Assembly: GCA_017509205.1 (NCBI GenBank)
Contig: JAFWQF010000036.1
Location: 1 to 34,191, forward strand
Direction: 5' to 3'
Length of the DNA stretch: 34,191 nucleotides
DNA from: Clostridiales bacterium
Lineage (GTDB): Bacteria > Bacillota > Clostridia > Saccharofermentanales > Saccharofermentanaceae
The position numbers were made by a program, and so were the translations under genes. Shown piece after piece: positions 14,139 through 22,410 of this stretch. Numbering within the stretch: position 1 is the first letter of the stretch; each line of letters opens with the position of its first letter. The notes below the pieces were generated by a model. It saw nothing but the letters and a program-made list of their open reading frames with translations. It made no database searches and had not been told where the DNA came from.

Positions 14139-17100
14139 ATGGCTACCCTGACAAGGCTTGCAACCACGCTGACGGCCAGATTTTATCCGTCACAGTCTTT
14201 AACAGATGCCTTCTATCTTGACGGCAGACTGTGCGGCAAAAGAGAGACAAGACAAGCAGATATCACCATAGACAAGGACGAGAGAGGTTTTTTCCTTTCT
14301 GTTTTCACACACCCCACGATCCAGGGCTTCGAACCCGGTTCGCTCCCTCCGTTTGAGCCTCAGTTGAGAGATCTTTGCAACGAAGTTAAGAACGGCCATA
14401 AAGAGATCGACGGCATGATCGAGAAATTCCTCTCGACGGCCGTAGAAGTGGCAGGAGCTCTCAAGCTCAACGACAACCAGACCAGAAATCCCTATTTCTC
14501 AGGCGTCATAGTCAGAGATTCCGAGGCATTCGCCGTTACTATCGGCAACGGCCTCGCTTTTCTTTACAGGGACGACACGGTTTTCCCGCTTACGGATGCC
14601 GGCATCCCCATGGAACCCATCGACGCATACGGCAACAGGGTAGGAGACTTCCAGTACTACTGCTCATCCAAGACCGCCAATGCGCTCTGGTCCAACTTCT
14701 TCACACTGACACCCAACGACTGCATCATCCTCTGCAACAAAGCTGTTTACGACGCACTCGGACAGCGTGAGATCCTCAGGATCCTCACTGATGCCGAGGA
14801 CCAGTGTGATGCAGCCGGACTCATCCTTACACAGGCTTCCGCAAGGATGCCCAACACACCGATGCAGATCTCCATTTCGTTCGTCGAGAACGTTACGAAA
14901 GAGGAGAAGCGCGGACTTTTCGGACGCAGGAAGAAGGAGAAGTCCTATGAGGACGAACCTCACGAGGTTGTAGAATCCACCGTCGAAGGCGGTGAAGTCG
15001 GCGCTGCCGCAAAAGCCATCGCTGATGCAGGATTCGTTAATCTCGATCCCGAGCCGGAAGTTGCCGCAGCCGCTGCTGCCGCTGAGGCCGGACTGGCTGC
15101 CGCTGCCGCTGCAACTGCAGCAGGCCCTCTTGTTTTCGGTGAGAACGGCGCACAGGCACCTGCTCCTTCCGCATCCACGGACGCAGCTCTTGAGTTCCCT
15201 GACAAGAATGAAGAGGCGAAAGAGCCCGATGCAGGCGACGTACTTAAGAATCTTTTCGGCGAGATGAAGGAATCCGCAAAGAGTGACGCTGAGGCGGCTG
15301 CGGCTGCAGCTGATGCCGCAAAGGCTGACGAACCCGCTGAGGTTACTGCGGAAGAACCTGCTAAATCAGAGCCCGAGAATAAATTCAATTTCGAATTTGC
15401 AATTCCCAAGGAACCTGAGGCACCGGCTGCTGCCGCACCTGAAGTTCCCGCAGCACCCGCAGCACCTGCAGCAGAGCCTGCTTCACCTTTCGTTGCAACG
15501 ATCGGTGAGCATCCTGAAGAGGCTGCAAAGGCTGCCGAAGCTGCTCCTGCACGCATGAAGACTGTTTCCAGCATCGAGTTCGTTCCCGATGTTGACGATG
15601 AACCTACAAAACCGATCGACGATCTGACCGCAATACTGCATCAGTCAGAGAACGGCGGAGTTATCGCAGGCGCAGTCGCAGGCGTTTCTGACGCTACGAT
15701 AGCACAGCCCGTTCCGGCAGCAGACATCCCTCTGAAGCCGGTAATGCCCGGACTTTTCACGGCAGCTGCCCAGCAGGCATCTGCTGAAACCGAGCCTGCA
15801 CCCGCAGCAGCGGAGCCCGAAGCACCCGCAAGTGCTCCGTCCGAGATAGTTTTCACGGCAGGTTCAGGTCTTGGTGACACAGGTTTCGGCGGCAATATCC
15901 TTCAGCCCGCCGGTGAGCCTTTCGATCCGTACGGCAAGGCATCTTCAGATGAACTGAAGAATGCTCCGCCGCTTGTTTTTGGTGATGATCTTACAGCAGC
16001 TCCCAAGCCGGTTCAGACAGAGCCCGAAGGTGCCCAGTCCATTCCGGTTCCCGAGTTCGAACTCAACGAGGAAAAGCCTGAACTGAAAGACGAGGACAAG
16101 CTTTCAGTCGATTTCCCTGAGACAGAGACTCCCGAGCAGCCGGCAGCACCCGCTCCCGCTGTTCCTGAAGCACCTGCTGCACCTGAACCTGTTAAGGAAG
16201 AGCCTTTCGTTCAGGAAGCGGCACCTGCAGCACCGGTTGTTTCCGCGTCCGTACCGGAGCCCGCTCCGGCACCTGCAACTGCACCGGTACCCGAACCCGT
16301 TCAGGAAACTGCACCCGTTGAGAGCACGGAAGATGATTTCGTTCTTCCTTTCGGAAACATGGTAACGACCGTCGACATCGGTGATAAGCCGAAGACAGAC
16401 GACATTCCTCAGATGCCTCTTTATGACGGCGGTAATTTCGACACACCCGTCAACGCGGTAAGTTCGGAAGAGAGGATCGACCAGCCCGCACGTGACGTTT
16501 CCGCTTACGGTGACTACGGCGCGGCAGACGTTGCTCCCGATATCGCGGCAGCAGCTGCTGCAGTACCTCCTTATCAGCCGTACGGCGGTGAGGCGTTCCC
16601 GACGAGCGATCAGAATAACTATGGCACTTACAATACGCAACAGGCTGCTTATGTACAGGGAGGTGATCCGATGAGTGATAACAATGGTTACGGCGGAGGC
16701 TATGGCTACGGTCAGCAGAACAACGGCTCCTACGATCCGAACGCTGATTACGGCGCTGCAGGACAGAACCAGGGTTATCAGGATCCGTACGGATACAGCC
16801 AGGGTTATCAGAATCAGGGTTATCAGAATCAGGGTTATCAGAATCAGGGTTATGACAATCAGGGTTACCAGGCACAGCCCGGCTATCAGCCTCAGGGATA
16901 TGATGCACAGGGTTATCAGCAGCCTCAGGGTTACCAGGATCAGGGCTACGACAATCAGGATTACGGCCAGAGCTTCGGCGCACCCGTAGATGAACAGGCA
17001 GCTTCCTCTTCATCCTCTTCATCACTCGACGATGAATGGTTCAACAACATCCTCGGTGTTGACAATCAGGGTGCCGTTGTTGATGACGGCGGCCAGTTCG

Positions 17101-17816
17101 GATTCTCCGAGGCTCCTCATGCACCTGCACAGCAGGCTGCTCCTTCAGCACGCCAGCAGGCTCAGTACACCAATCCCGGACAGTCTTCATACAGACCCGC
17201 AGGCGCAGGCCCGAGCAGCGTAGGCGGAAGACCTGCAGGCGTTTCCAAGTCACCTGTCATCGGCGGCAAGGGCGGCGGAAGAAAGATGAAGCTCAACCGC
17301 AACGGCTATATGTTCCTTGCGTTTGTTGCGATCCTCATCATCTGCATCATCATCGTCATCGCTCTCATCGCAAGGGGATGCAGCAAGAAGCCTGCTGAGA
17401 CAACTGCTGCAGTTGCCACAAGCTCAACAGAGGTCATCCCTACGACCGAGACCACAAAGGCAACGATCGAAGATAAGTCGGCTCCTGTCGGTTACTTCGT
17501 ATTCTCCGACAGCGTCGGTTTCAGAACCTGGTGGGATCTCTTCCACTATGTTTATAAGATCGATCTTGATAATGCGAACGATCCCCGTATCCAGACCATC
17601 ATCAAGTACAACGCTCTTGATCCTGCAACTTATACTCCTCACACCGGCGACAGGCTGCTCCTGCCTCCTCTCGGAGTTATCGCAGGTACTATCCCGATCA
17701 CGTTCAAACCGGGCGGATCACAGGCTGCAACAAGCGGTGACACCGGTGAGACGACAGCTGCCGCAGCAGGCGGTGAGACCACTCAGGCAACTGCAGGTTC
17801 AATCAAACTGAACTGA
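14139..17816 (+). CDS. Transmembrane protein: PP2C-like pseudophosphatase domain, long QGY-repeat linker, LysM-like domain
   Basis: A 1225-residue protein. Residues 1-250 read like a PP2C phosphatase in pattern (A-F-A-V-T-I-G-N-G-L-A-F-L-Y near 131-144; P-N-D-C-I-I-L-C-N-K-A-V near 193-204). However, the metal-binding aspartates of D-G-M-G-G, G-D-S, T-D-G and D-N-x-T are all absent. Residues 280-870 are Ala/Pro/Glu-rich and probably disordered. Residues 874-944 carry tandem Q-G-Y repeats, then a Ser run. A basic patch precedes one helix (about 1056-1081), placing the N-terminus inside the cell. Outside come Thr-rich linkers and a LysM-like segment (about 1118-1181). It is transcribed alone, between terminators. 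Possible roles are a wall-binding sensor or scaffold; this is inference. Confidence 0.85.
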   Translation: MATLTRLATTLTARFYPSQSLTDAFYLDGRLCGKRETRQADITIDKDERGFFLSVFTHPTIQGFEPGSLPPFEPQLRDLCNEVKNGHKEIDGMIEKFLSTAVEVAGALKLNDNQTRNPYFSGVIVRDSEAFAVTIGNGLAFLYRDDTVFPLTDAGIPMEPIDAYGNRVGDFQYYCSSKTANALWSNFFTLTPNDCIILCNKAVYDALGQREILRILTDAEDQCDAAGLILTQASARMPNTPMQISISFVENVTKEEKRGLFGRRKKEKSYEDEPHEVVESTVEGGEVGAAAKAIADAGFVNLDPEPEVAAAAAAAEAGLAAAAAATAAGPLVFGENGAQAPAPSASTDAALEFPDKNEEAKEPDAGDVLKNLFGEMKESAKSDAEAAAAAADAAKADEPAEVTAEEPAKSEPENKFNFEFAIPKEPEAPAAAAPEVPAAPAAPAAEPASPFVATIGEHPEEAAKAAEAAPARMKTVSSIEFVPDVDDEPTKPIDDLTAILHQSENGGVIAGAVAGVSDATIAQPVPAADIPLKPVMPGLFTAAAQQASAETEPAPAAAEPEAPASAPSEIVFTAGSGLGDTGFGGNILQPAGEPFDPYGKASSDELKNAPPLVFGDDLTAAPKPVQTEPEGAQSIPVPEFELNEEKPELKDEDKLSVDFPETETPEQPAAPAPAVPEAPAAPEPVKEEPFVQEAAPAAPVVSASVPEPAPAPATAPVPEPVQETAPVESTEDDFVLPFGNMVTTVDIGDKPKTDDIPQMPLYDGGNFDTPVNAVSSEERIDQPARDVSAYGDYGAADVAPDIAAAAAAVPPYQPYGGEAFPTSDQNNYGTYNTQQAAYVQGGDPMSDNNGYGGGYGYGQQNNGSYDPNADYGAAGQNQGYQDPYGYSQGYQNQGYQNQGYQNQGYDNQGYQAQPGYQPQGYDAQGYQQPQGYQDQGYDNQDYGQSFGAPVDEQAASSSSSSSLDDEWFNNILGVDNQGAVVDDGGQFGFSEAPHAPAQQAAPSARQQAQYTNPGQSSYRPAGAGPSSVGGRPAGVSKSPVIGGKGGGRKMKLNRNGYMFLAFVAILIICIIIVIALIARGCSKKPAETTAAVATSSTEVIPTTETTKATIEDKSAPVGYFVFSDSVGFRTWWDLFHYVYKIDLDNANDPRIQTIIKYNALDPATYTPHTGDRLLLPPLGVIAGTIPITFKPGGSQAATSGDTGETTAAAAGGETTQATAGSIKLN
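16800..16859 (+). repeat. 15-base in-frame tandem repeat coding QGYQN
   Basis: Three identical copies of CAGGGTTATCAGAAT (16800-16844) are followed by a diverged fourth copy (16845-16859). Looser QGY-type units extend on both sides (about 16760-16970). The repeats are in frame with the large protein gene. Slippage would change length by five residues without a frameshift. Confidence 0.9.
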
Positions 17817-17838
17817 ACCGAAAATCATTAGTGTAACA

Positions 17839-17883
17839 AATGCCCTCCGTTCCAAAAAAATGGCCGGAGGGCATTCTTTTTTG
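17839..17883 (+). terminator. Intrinsic terminator after the 1225-residue protein gene
   Basis: AATGCCCTCCG (17839-17849) pairs perfectly with CGGAGGGCATT (17865-17875). TCTTTTTTG follows. Confidence 0.92.
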
Positions 17884-17901
17884 TGTATTCGTACCATCCT
17901 T

Positions 17902-17942
17902 TGCAACTACAAAAACAATGCCTGCAAGTATATAATGCAAGT
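17902..17942 (+). promoter_or_regulatory. Promoter region of the serine operon with TGCAAGT direct repeats
   Basis: TATAAT at 17931-17936 is the likely -10; the bases at the -35 position (TACAAA, 17908-17913) are a poor match. TGCAAGT occurs at 17923-17929 and 17936-17942, flanking the -10, with a near copy TGCAACT at 17902-17908. Direct repeats around a -10 could bind a regulator. Confidence 0.45.
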
Positions 17943-17977
17943 GCTTTAAAATATGTGGAAGCGAGGAACAAAACCCC

Positions 17978-19048
17978 ATGCACAAGAAACTCTTTATTCC
18001 GGGCCCTACAGAGGTGTACCCTGACATTCTTGAGAAGATGGCCACACCCATGATCGGCCACAGGACCAAGGAAGCATCAGCACTCCAGGAGTCCATCTCC
18101 AAGAAACTTCAGAAAGTCATGATGACAAACAACACCATCGTACTTTCAACATCATCAGGAAGCGGTCTTATGGAAGGTGCCGTAAGGAGTTTCACAAAGA
18201 CACGCGCAGCTGTTTTCTCGATCGGCGCATTCGGTAAGAGATGGCACAAGATGTGTACATCCAACGGCATCGCAGCTGACCTTTTCGAGTCTGAACTCGG
18301 CCAGATCACAACACCCGAGATGCTCGAAGCTGCTCTTTCCACAGGTAAGTATGACCTTATCACGATCACACAGAACGAGACTTCCACAGGTATTCACAAC
18401 CCCATGGCAAGACTCGCTGAAGTTTATAAGAAGTATCCCGATGTAATCGTCTGCGTTGACGCTGTTTCCTCAATGGCAGGAGACATCATCCCCGTTGACG
18501 AGCTCGGCATCGACGTCTGCATCACATCAACACAGAAGTGCTTAGGTCTCCCTCCGGGAATGGCAATCGCTTCCGTTTCCGAGAAGGCCATCAAGAAGGC
18601 TGAGACAGTAGAGAACAGGGGTCTGTATTTCGATTACCTCGAACTCGTTAAGTTCGTTAAGGAGAAGCCTTATCAGTATCCTTCAACACCTTCAGAGTCA
18701 CACATGTTCGCTCTTGATTACCAGCTCGACAAGATCCTCGAGGAAGGCATCGAGAACCGCTACAAGCGTCACTGCGAGATGGCTAAGATCGCTCAGGACT
18801 GGGCAAGGGAGCATTGTGAGCTCTACAGCGATCCCGATAATCTTTCCGTTACAGTTACATGTGTCAAGAACACAACAGGAAAGCCTTTCTCCGAGATCAG
18901 CAAGGCCATGGGTGAGAGGGGTTACCTCATGAGCAACGGTTACGGCCCGCTCAAGGACATCACATTCAGGATCGCTCACATGGGCGACCTTTCGATCGAA
19001 GAACTTCAGCAGTATCTCAAAGATCTGACCGAAGTCATCGAAGCTTAA
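17978..19048 (+). CDS. Class V PLP aminotransferase (serine/phosphoserine or alanine-glyoxylate type)
   Basis: A 356-residue aminotransferase. The opening F-I-P-G-P-T-E-V and G-H-R-T-K-E are typical of the serine-pyruvate/alanine-glyoxylate group. S-T-S-S-G-S-G-L-M-E binds the cofactor phosphate, D-A-V-S-S-M-A-G carries the PLP-contacting aspartate, and T-S-T-Q-K-C-L-G supplies the Schiff-base lysine K187. serA follows 37 bases downstream, so it most likely works as the phosphoserine aminotransferase of serine synthesis, as such class V enzymes do in many Clostridia and archaea. It is not the canonical SerC subgroup, so glyoxylate transamination remains possible. Confidence 0.88.
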   Translation: MHKKLFIPGPTEVYPDILEKMATPMIGHRTKEASALQESISKKLQKVMMTNNTIVLSTSSGSGLMEGAVRSFTKTRAAVFSIGAFGKRWHKMCTSNGIAADLFESELGQITTPEMLEAALSTGKYDLITITQNETSTGIHNPMARLAEVYKKYPDVIVCVDAVSSMAGDIIPVDELGIDVCITSTQKCLGLPPGMAIASVSEKAIKKAETVENRGLYFDYLELVKFVKEKPYQYPSTPSESHMFALDYQLDKILEEGIENRYKRHCEMAKIAQDWAREHCELYSDPDNLSVTVTCVKNTTGKPFSEISKAMGERGYLMSNGYGPLKDITFRIAHMGDLSIEELQQYLKDLTEVIEA

Positions 19049-19085
19049 AAACAACATTATCAAATATACAGAGAGGAAGATAAAC

Positions 19086-20708
19086 ATGAAGATCCTGATC
19101 ACAGAAAGCATTGCCGAAGAGTCTGTACAGTATTTGAAAGCACAGGGATATGAAGTTGAGGAGTACCTCGGTCATTCCCAGGAAGAAATTGAGCAGTACA
19201 TCAAGGGTTTTGATGCGATCATCGTAAGATCCGCTACCAAGATCAACGAGGCTCTCCTGAACAACGCTGACTGTCTCAAGGCAGTCGGAAGAGCAGGAAC
19301 AGGAATCGACAACATCGATGTCAATGCCTGCACCGAGCACGGCGTCATCGCTCTTAACACACCTACAGCCAACAACATGGCAGCAGGCGAGCTCGCAGTA
19401 GGTCATGCATTCTCCATCTTCCGTAATCTCTGCACCGCAAACGAAGGCGTTCACAACGGCGACTTCAGACGCGGAAACTGGGTCGGTGTTGAGCTTGAAG
19501 GCAAGACAGCAGGCGTTATCGGTTTAGGCCGTATCGGTTCCATCGTATCCAGAAAGCTCAAGGGCGTAGGTATGAACGTAGTTGCATACGATCCTTACGT
19601 ACCTCAGGAGAAGTTCGACAAGCTCGGAGTTACAAGATGCAAGACTCTTGATGATCTCCTTCCGATCTGCGACCTCATCACACTTCACACACCTAAGACA
19701 AAAGAGACATACGGTATCCTTTCAAAGGAGCAGCTCTATAAGTGCAAGAGAGGCGTCAGGATCGTCAACGCTGCAAGAGGCGGCCTCGTAAACGAGCAGG
19801 ATCTTGCTGACGCTCTGGCTGAAGGTCAGGTTGCTGCAGCTGCAATCGACGTATTCGACAAAGAGCCTTCATACAACAAGGCACCCGGCGAGCAGGAGTA
19901 CGACAATGTTCTCCTTCACGCACCTCACTGCTACATCACACCTCACCTCGGTGCTTCAACTGTTGAGGCTACCGCAAAGGTAGGTCAGGGCATCGTTGAG
20001 CTCATCGACGGCGCACTCAAGGGTGAGCTCGTTGCAGCGATCAACATGCCTCAGTTCTCAGGCAACATGGACGACATCAAGCCTTACTGCTCACTCGCTC
20101 AGAAGATCGGTCTTATGTACTTCCAGGCTGAAGCTACTCCGATCAAGAGAGTTGAAGTACGCTACAGAGGCGAACTCGCTGAGAGCTCCGGCACAGGCAT
20201 CATCACACTTTCTCTAATGATGGGTCTCCTCAAGGGTATGGGCAACGATCACGTTTCCTTCGTTAATGCCAAGGAGTGCATGGACGACTGCGGAATCGAA
20301 GTCGTTGAGACAAAGACAGAGACCATCCAGAGATACAACAACCTGATCAACGTTAAGTTCTGCACAGAGGACGGACGTGAGCTCAAGATCAACGGTACTG
20401 TATTCGGACCTGACACGGAAGTCATCGTTTCCTTCTTCGGTTACGAGATGAACTGCCCGCTGTCTTCCACAGTTCTCGCAATCAAGAACAACGACGTTCC
20501 GGGCGTTATCGGACGCATCACAACGATCCTCGGAAAGCACAACATCAACATCGCTTCACTGCACTGGGGAAGAAAGAACCAGGACGGTTCCGACAATCCG
20601 CACGCACAGGCATTCGTTGCCATCGAGCAGCCCGTATCCCAGAAGATCATGGACGAGATTGCATCTGCAGAAGGAGTACTGAGAGTATCTCTCCTCGAGC
20701 TCGAGTAA
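19086..20708 (+). CDS. serA: D-3-phosphoglycerate dehydrogenase, long form with ACT domain
   Basis: A 540-residue SerA, which oxidises 3-phosphoglycerate to 3-phosphohydroxypyruvate with NAD. The NAD loop is G-L-G-R-I-G (146-151). Catalytic arginine R231 lies in A-A-R-G-G-L-V and catalytic H287 in T-P-H-L-G-A-S-T. After the catalytic part comes the intervening domain of the long-form enzyme. A C-terminal ACT domain follows (V-P-G-V-I-G-R-I-T, then N-I-N-I-A-S-L-H), which usually binds serine for feedback control. GAGGAAG precedes the ATG. It is the second gene of the aminotransferase-serA operon. Confidence 0.96.
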   Translation: MKILITESIAEESVQYLKAQGYEVEEYLGHSQEEIEQYIKGFDAIIVRSATKINEALLNNADCLKAVGRAGTGIDNIDVNACTEHGVIALNTPTANNMAAGELAVGHAFSIFRNLCTANEGVHNGDFRRGNWVGVELEGKTAGVIGLGRIGSIVSRKLKGVGMNVVAYDPYVPQEKFDKLGVTRCKTLDDLLPICDLITLHTPKTKETYGILSKEQLYKCKRGVRIVNAARGGLVNEQDLADALAEGQVAAAAIDVFDKEPSYNKAPGEQEYDNVLLHAPHCYITPHLGASTVEATAKVGQGIVELIDGALKGELVAAINMPQFSGNMDDIKPYCSLAQKIGLMYFQAEATPIKRVEVRYRGELAESSGTGIITLSLMMGLLKGMGNDHVSFVNAKECMDDCGIEVVETKTETIQRYNNLINVKFCTEDGRELKINGTVFGPDTEVIVSFFGYEMNCPLSSTVLAIKNNDVPGVIGRITTILGKHNINIASLHWGRKNQDGSDNPHAQAFVAIEQPVSQKIMDEIASAEGVLRVSLLELE

Positions 20709-20733
20709 TAACCGTTAGAATTTAAAGCGTAAC

Positions 20734-20804
20734 GACCGCAGGGGTTAGACAAGTGAAATACCGTTTCGATTACAGAAAAGGATGGCTTGGAAATCCCTGC
20801 GGTC
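20734..20804 (+). promoter_or_regulatory. Inverted repeat enclosing the GH32 start site
   Basis: GACCGCAGGGGTT (20734-20746) pairs with AATCCCTGCGGTC (20792-20804): 13 pairs, one of them G-U, with a 45-base loop. The 5' arm includes the AGGGG that serves as SD for the GTG at 20753. In mRNA the hairpin would hide the ribosome site. Confidence 0.4.
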
Positions 20805-21820
20805 TTGTTTTGTTTAAAAACAGATATCACCTGTTCTTCCAGTGCAATCCGTTAAGCGCGAAGTTCGGTCCGATGCACTGGGGACACGCGGTCTCAGACG
20901 ATCTTGTAGGCTGGGAGGAACTCCCTTTGGCATTAGCTCCCGAAATGCCTTACGAGGACGGCTTCGGCTGCAGGTCAGGTTCTGCCGTTGAAGCAGACGG
21001 GAAGATCTGGCTTTTCTATAATTCTGTTTCATCATCAGGCGAAGAGACAATATCCGCTGCATGTTCTGATGACGGTATCAGCTTTACGAAGCTTGATTCC
21101 AATCCGGTCGTAAAGTCTCCTTTTGAAGGATCGAACGTTAAGCTTCGTGATCCGTTTGTATTCAGATACGGCGGCTCTTACAGAATGGTTGCCGGCGCGG
21201 GATGTGCTAGCATCGCAAAGGTGCTCTTATATGAATCCCGCGATCTCGTTTCCTGGGAATACAAAGGAGAGCTTCTCTCTGATCCGAGATACGGCAGTGT
21301 GATCGAATCACCGGAGCTGTTTGAAGTGGACGGAAGATGGGTCTTCATGATCCAGTCCGAAAAGCACATGCCGACGAAAGTACTTTTTGCGGGCGGAGAA
21401 TTTGACGGTGAGAGATTCATATTCGACGATGAATTCGATCCGTTCTTTCCGGTCGACACAAGTGATGAATTCTTGAATCCTGTAACGTTTGAAGACAGGG
21501 ACGGAAAGAGGGTTCTTATATCTTGGATGTACAGCCCTAGGATGTCCGGTTCCGCTGCTTTTTCAACTCCGAGGGAGATCTTTTATGACCTTGCTGACAG
21601 GCTGGTCATGTTCCCGGTAAATGAGCTTTGCGACTGCTGCATAAAAGACAGCAGATTCGTATCTTACGATGACGGCAGGCTTAACGTCAGATTTGAGGGA
21701 AGAACTCTTTTCTCAAAGGCCTATGCGGCAGAGCCTGAATATGTGGTGCTTGAAGACGTCGGAACGGTCGAGCTGTTCATTGACGGCGGACGCGAGAACA
21801 TCAGCATGTTTATCTGCTGA
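20753..21820 (+). CDS. GH32-like protein with the catalytic nucleophile replaced
   Basis: A 355-residue protein, shorter than usual for glycoside hydrolase family 32 (commonly 450-550). It aligns clearly with beta-fructosidases through Y-H-L-F-F-Q-C-N-P, G-P-M-H-W-G-H-A-V-S and L-P-L-A-L-A-P. The transition-state aspartate (R-D-P, D133) and acid/base glutamate (E185 in E-S-P-E-L-F) are present. The nucleophile motif W-M-N-D-P-N-G reads W-L-G-N-P-C-G, with Asn14 for the Asp. Normal hydrolysis of sucrose or fructans should therefore be impaired. It has no signal peptide. A GTG start is preceded by AGGGG. It lies 44 bases after serA, and the pseudouridine synthase follows 8 bases later. Confidence 0.85.
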   Translation: MKYRFDYRKGWLGNPCGLVLFKNRYHLFFQCNPLSAKFGPMHWGHAVSDDLVGWEELPLALAPEMPYEDGFGCRSGSAVEADGKIWLFYNSVSSSGEETISAACSDDGISFTKLDSNPVVKSPFEGSNVKLRDPFVFRYGGSYRMVAGAGCASIAKVLLYESRDLVSWEYKGELLSDPRYGSVIESPELFEVDGRWVFMIQSEKHMPTKVLFAGGEFDGERFIFDDEFDPFFPVDTSDEFLNPVTFEDRDGKRVLISWMYSPRMSGSAAFSTPREIFYDLADRLVMFPVNELCDCCIKDSRFVSYDDGRLNVRFEGRTLFSKAYAAEPEYVVLEDVGTVELFIDGGRENISMFIC

Positions 21821-21828
21821 AGACTGAT

Positions 21829-22410
21829 ATGGCAAAGATCCTGGAAAAAGGCAAAGATTTCGCTCTGCTTTACAAGGATGCAGGGGAGGACAGCGAAAAG
21901 ACTGCCCCTTCGGGCATGGGAGTTCTCTACAGGCTGGACATGCCTGTGCCGGGAATAATAGCTGCAGCTGCTTCCGGATCTGCTTTTGAGATAATATCCA
22001 AGAAATACTTTCTGATCTGTTCGGGCAGGCTTGAAAATGAGTCCGGCACGATGGAAGACTTCCTCTATCACGACCCCAGGAGCAACAGGACTTTCCCCGT
22101 TAAGAAGCTCAGAAAAGGCGTGAAGGAAGCAAAACTCAGCTACGAAGTTTTGGCATATGACGAAAAGAATGACCTCTCTTTTGTGAGTGCAGTCTTAGAT
22201 ACAGGAAGGACCCATCAGATAAGGGCGCAGTTCGCTTCAAGACGTCATCCTCTGGCAGGTGACGGCAAGTACGGCAGCAGGGTCAAATGCCCCGTGGCGC
22301 TGACTTGCGGAGAGATAACATACAGGCCCGGTGCGTCTTCTGATGAGAAGACTTTAAGGGTCATGCCCGAAAAGAATTATCCCTGGGATCTGTTTGCCGA
22401 TCAGTTCTGA
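21829..22410 (+). CDS. Compact RluA-family pseudouridine synthase
   Basis: A 193-residue protein, short for the family, with no S4 domain. Two RluA landmarks are clear: L-Y-R-L-D near residue 34, where most members read H-R-L-D and the Asp is the catalytic residue, and G-R-T-H-Q-I-R-A-Q-F near 124 followed by H-P-L-A-G-D-G-K-Y-G. The catalytic aspartate is retained. The T-S-G that usually follows is replaced by V-P-G. It probably modifies uridine in rRNA or tRNA; the site is unknown. It sits 8 bases after the GH32-like gene, and its stop overlaps the DUF2298 gene on the other strand by 10 bases. Confidence 0.85.
   Translation: MAKILEKGKDFALLYKDAGEDSEKTAPSGMGVLYRLDMPVPGIIAAAASGSAFEIISKKYFLICSGRLENESGTMEDFLYHDPRSNRTFPVKKLRKGVKEAKLSYEVLAYDEKNDLSFVSAVLDTGRTHQIRAQFASRRHPLAGDGKYGSRVKCPVALTCGEITYRPGASSDEKTLRVMPEKNYPWDLFADQF

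Noticed and set aside
14960..15574. A 204-codon minus-strand frame rich in Ala and Ser
   Set aside because: It mirrors the Ala/Pro/Glu-rich part of the large protein, whose GC-biased codons rarely give antisense stops.
16760..16970. CRISPR-like array
   Set aside because: The repeats are short, directly abutting and in frame within a gene, with no spacers and no cas genes.
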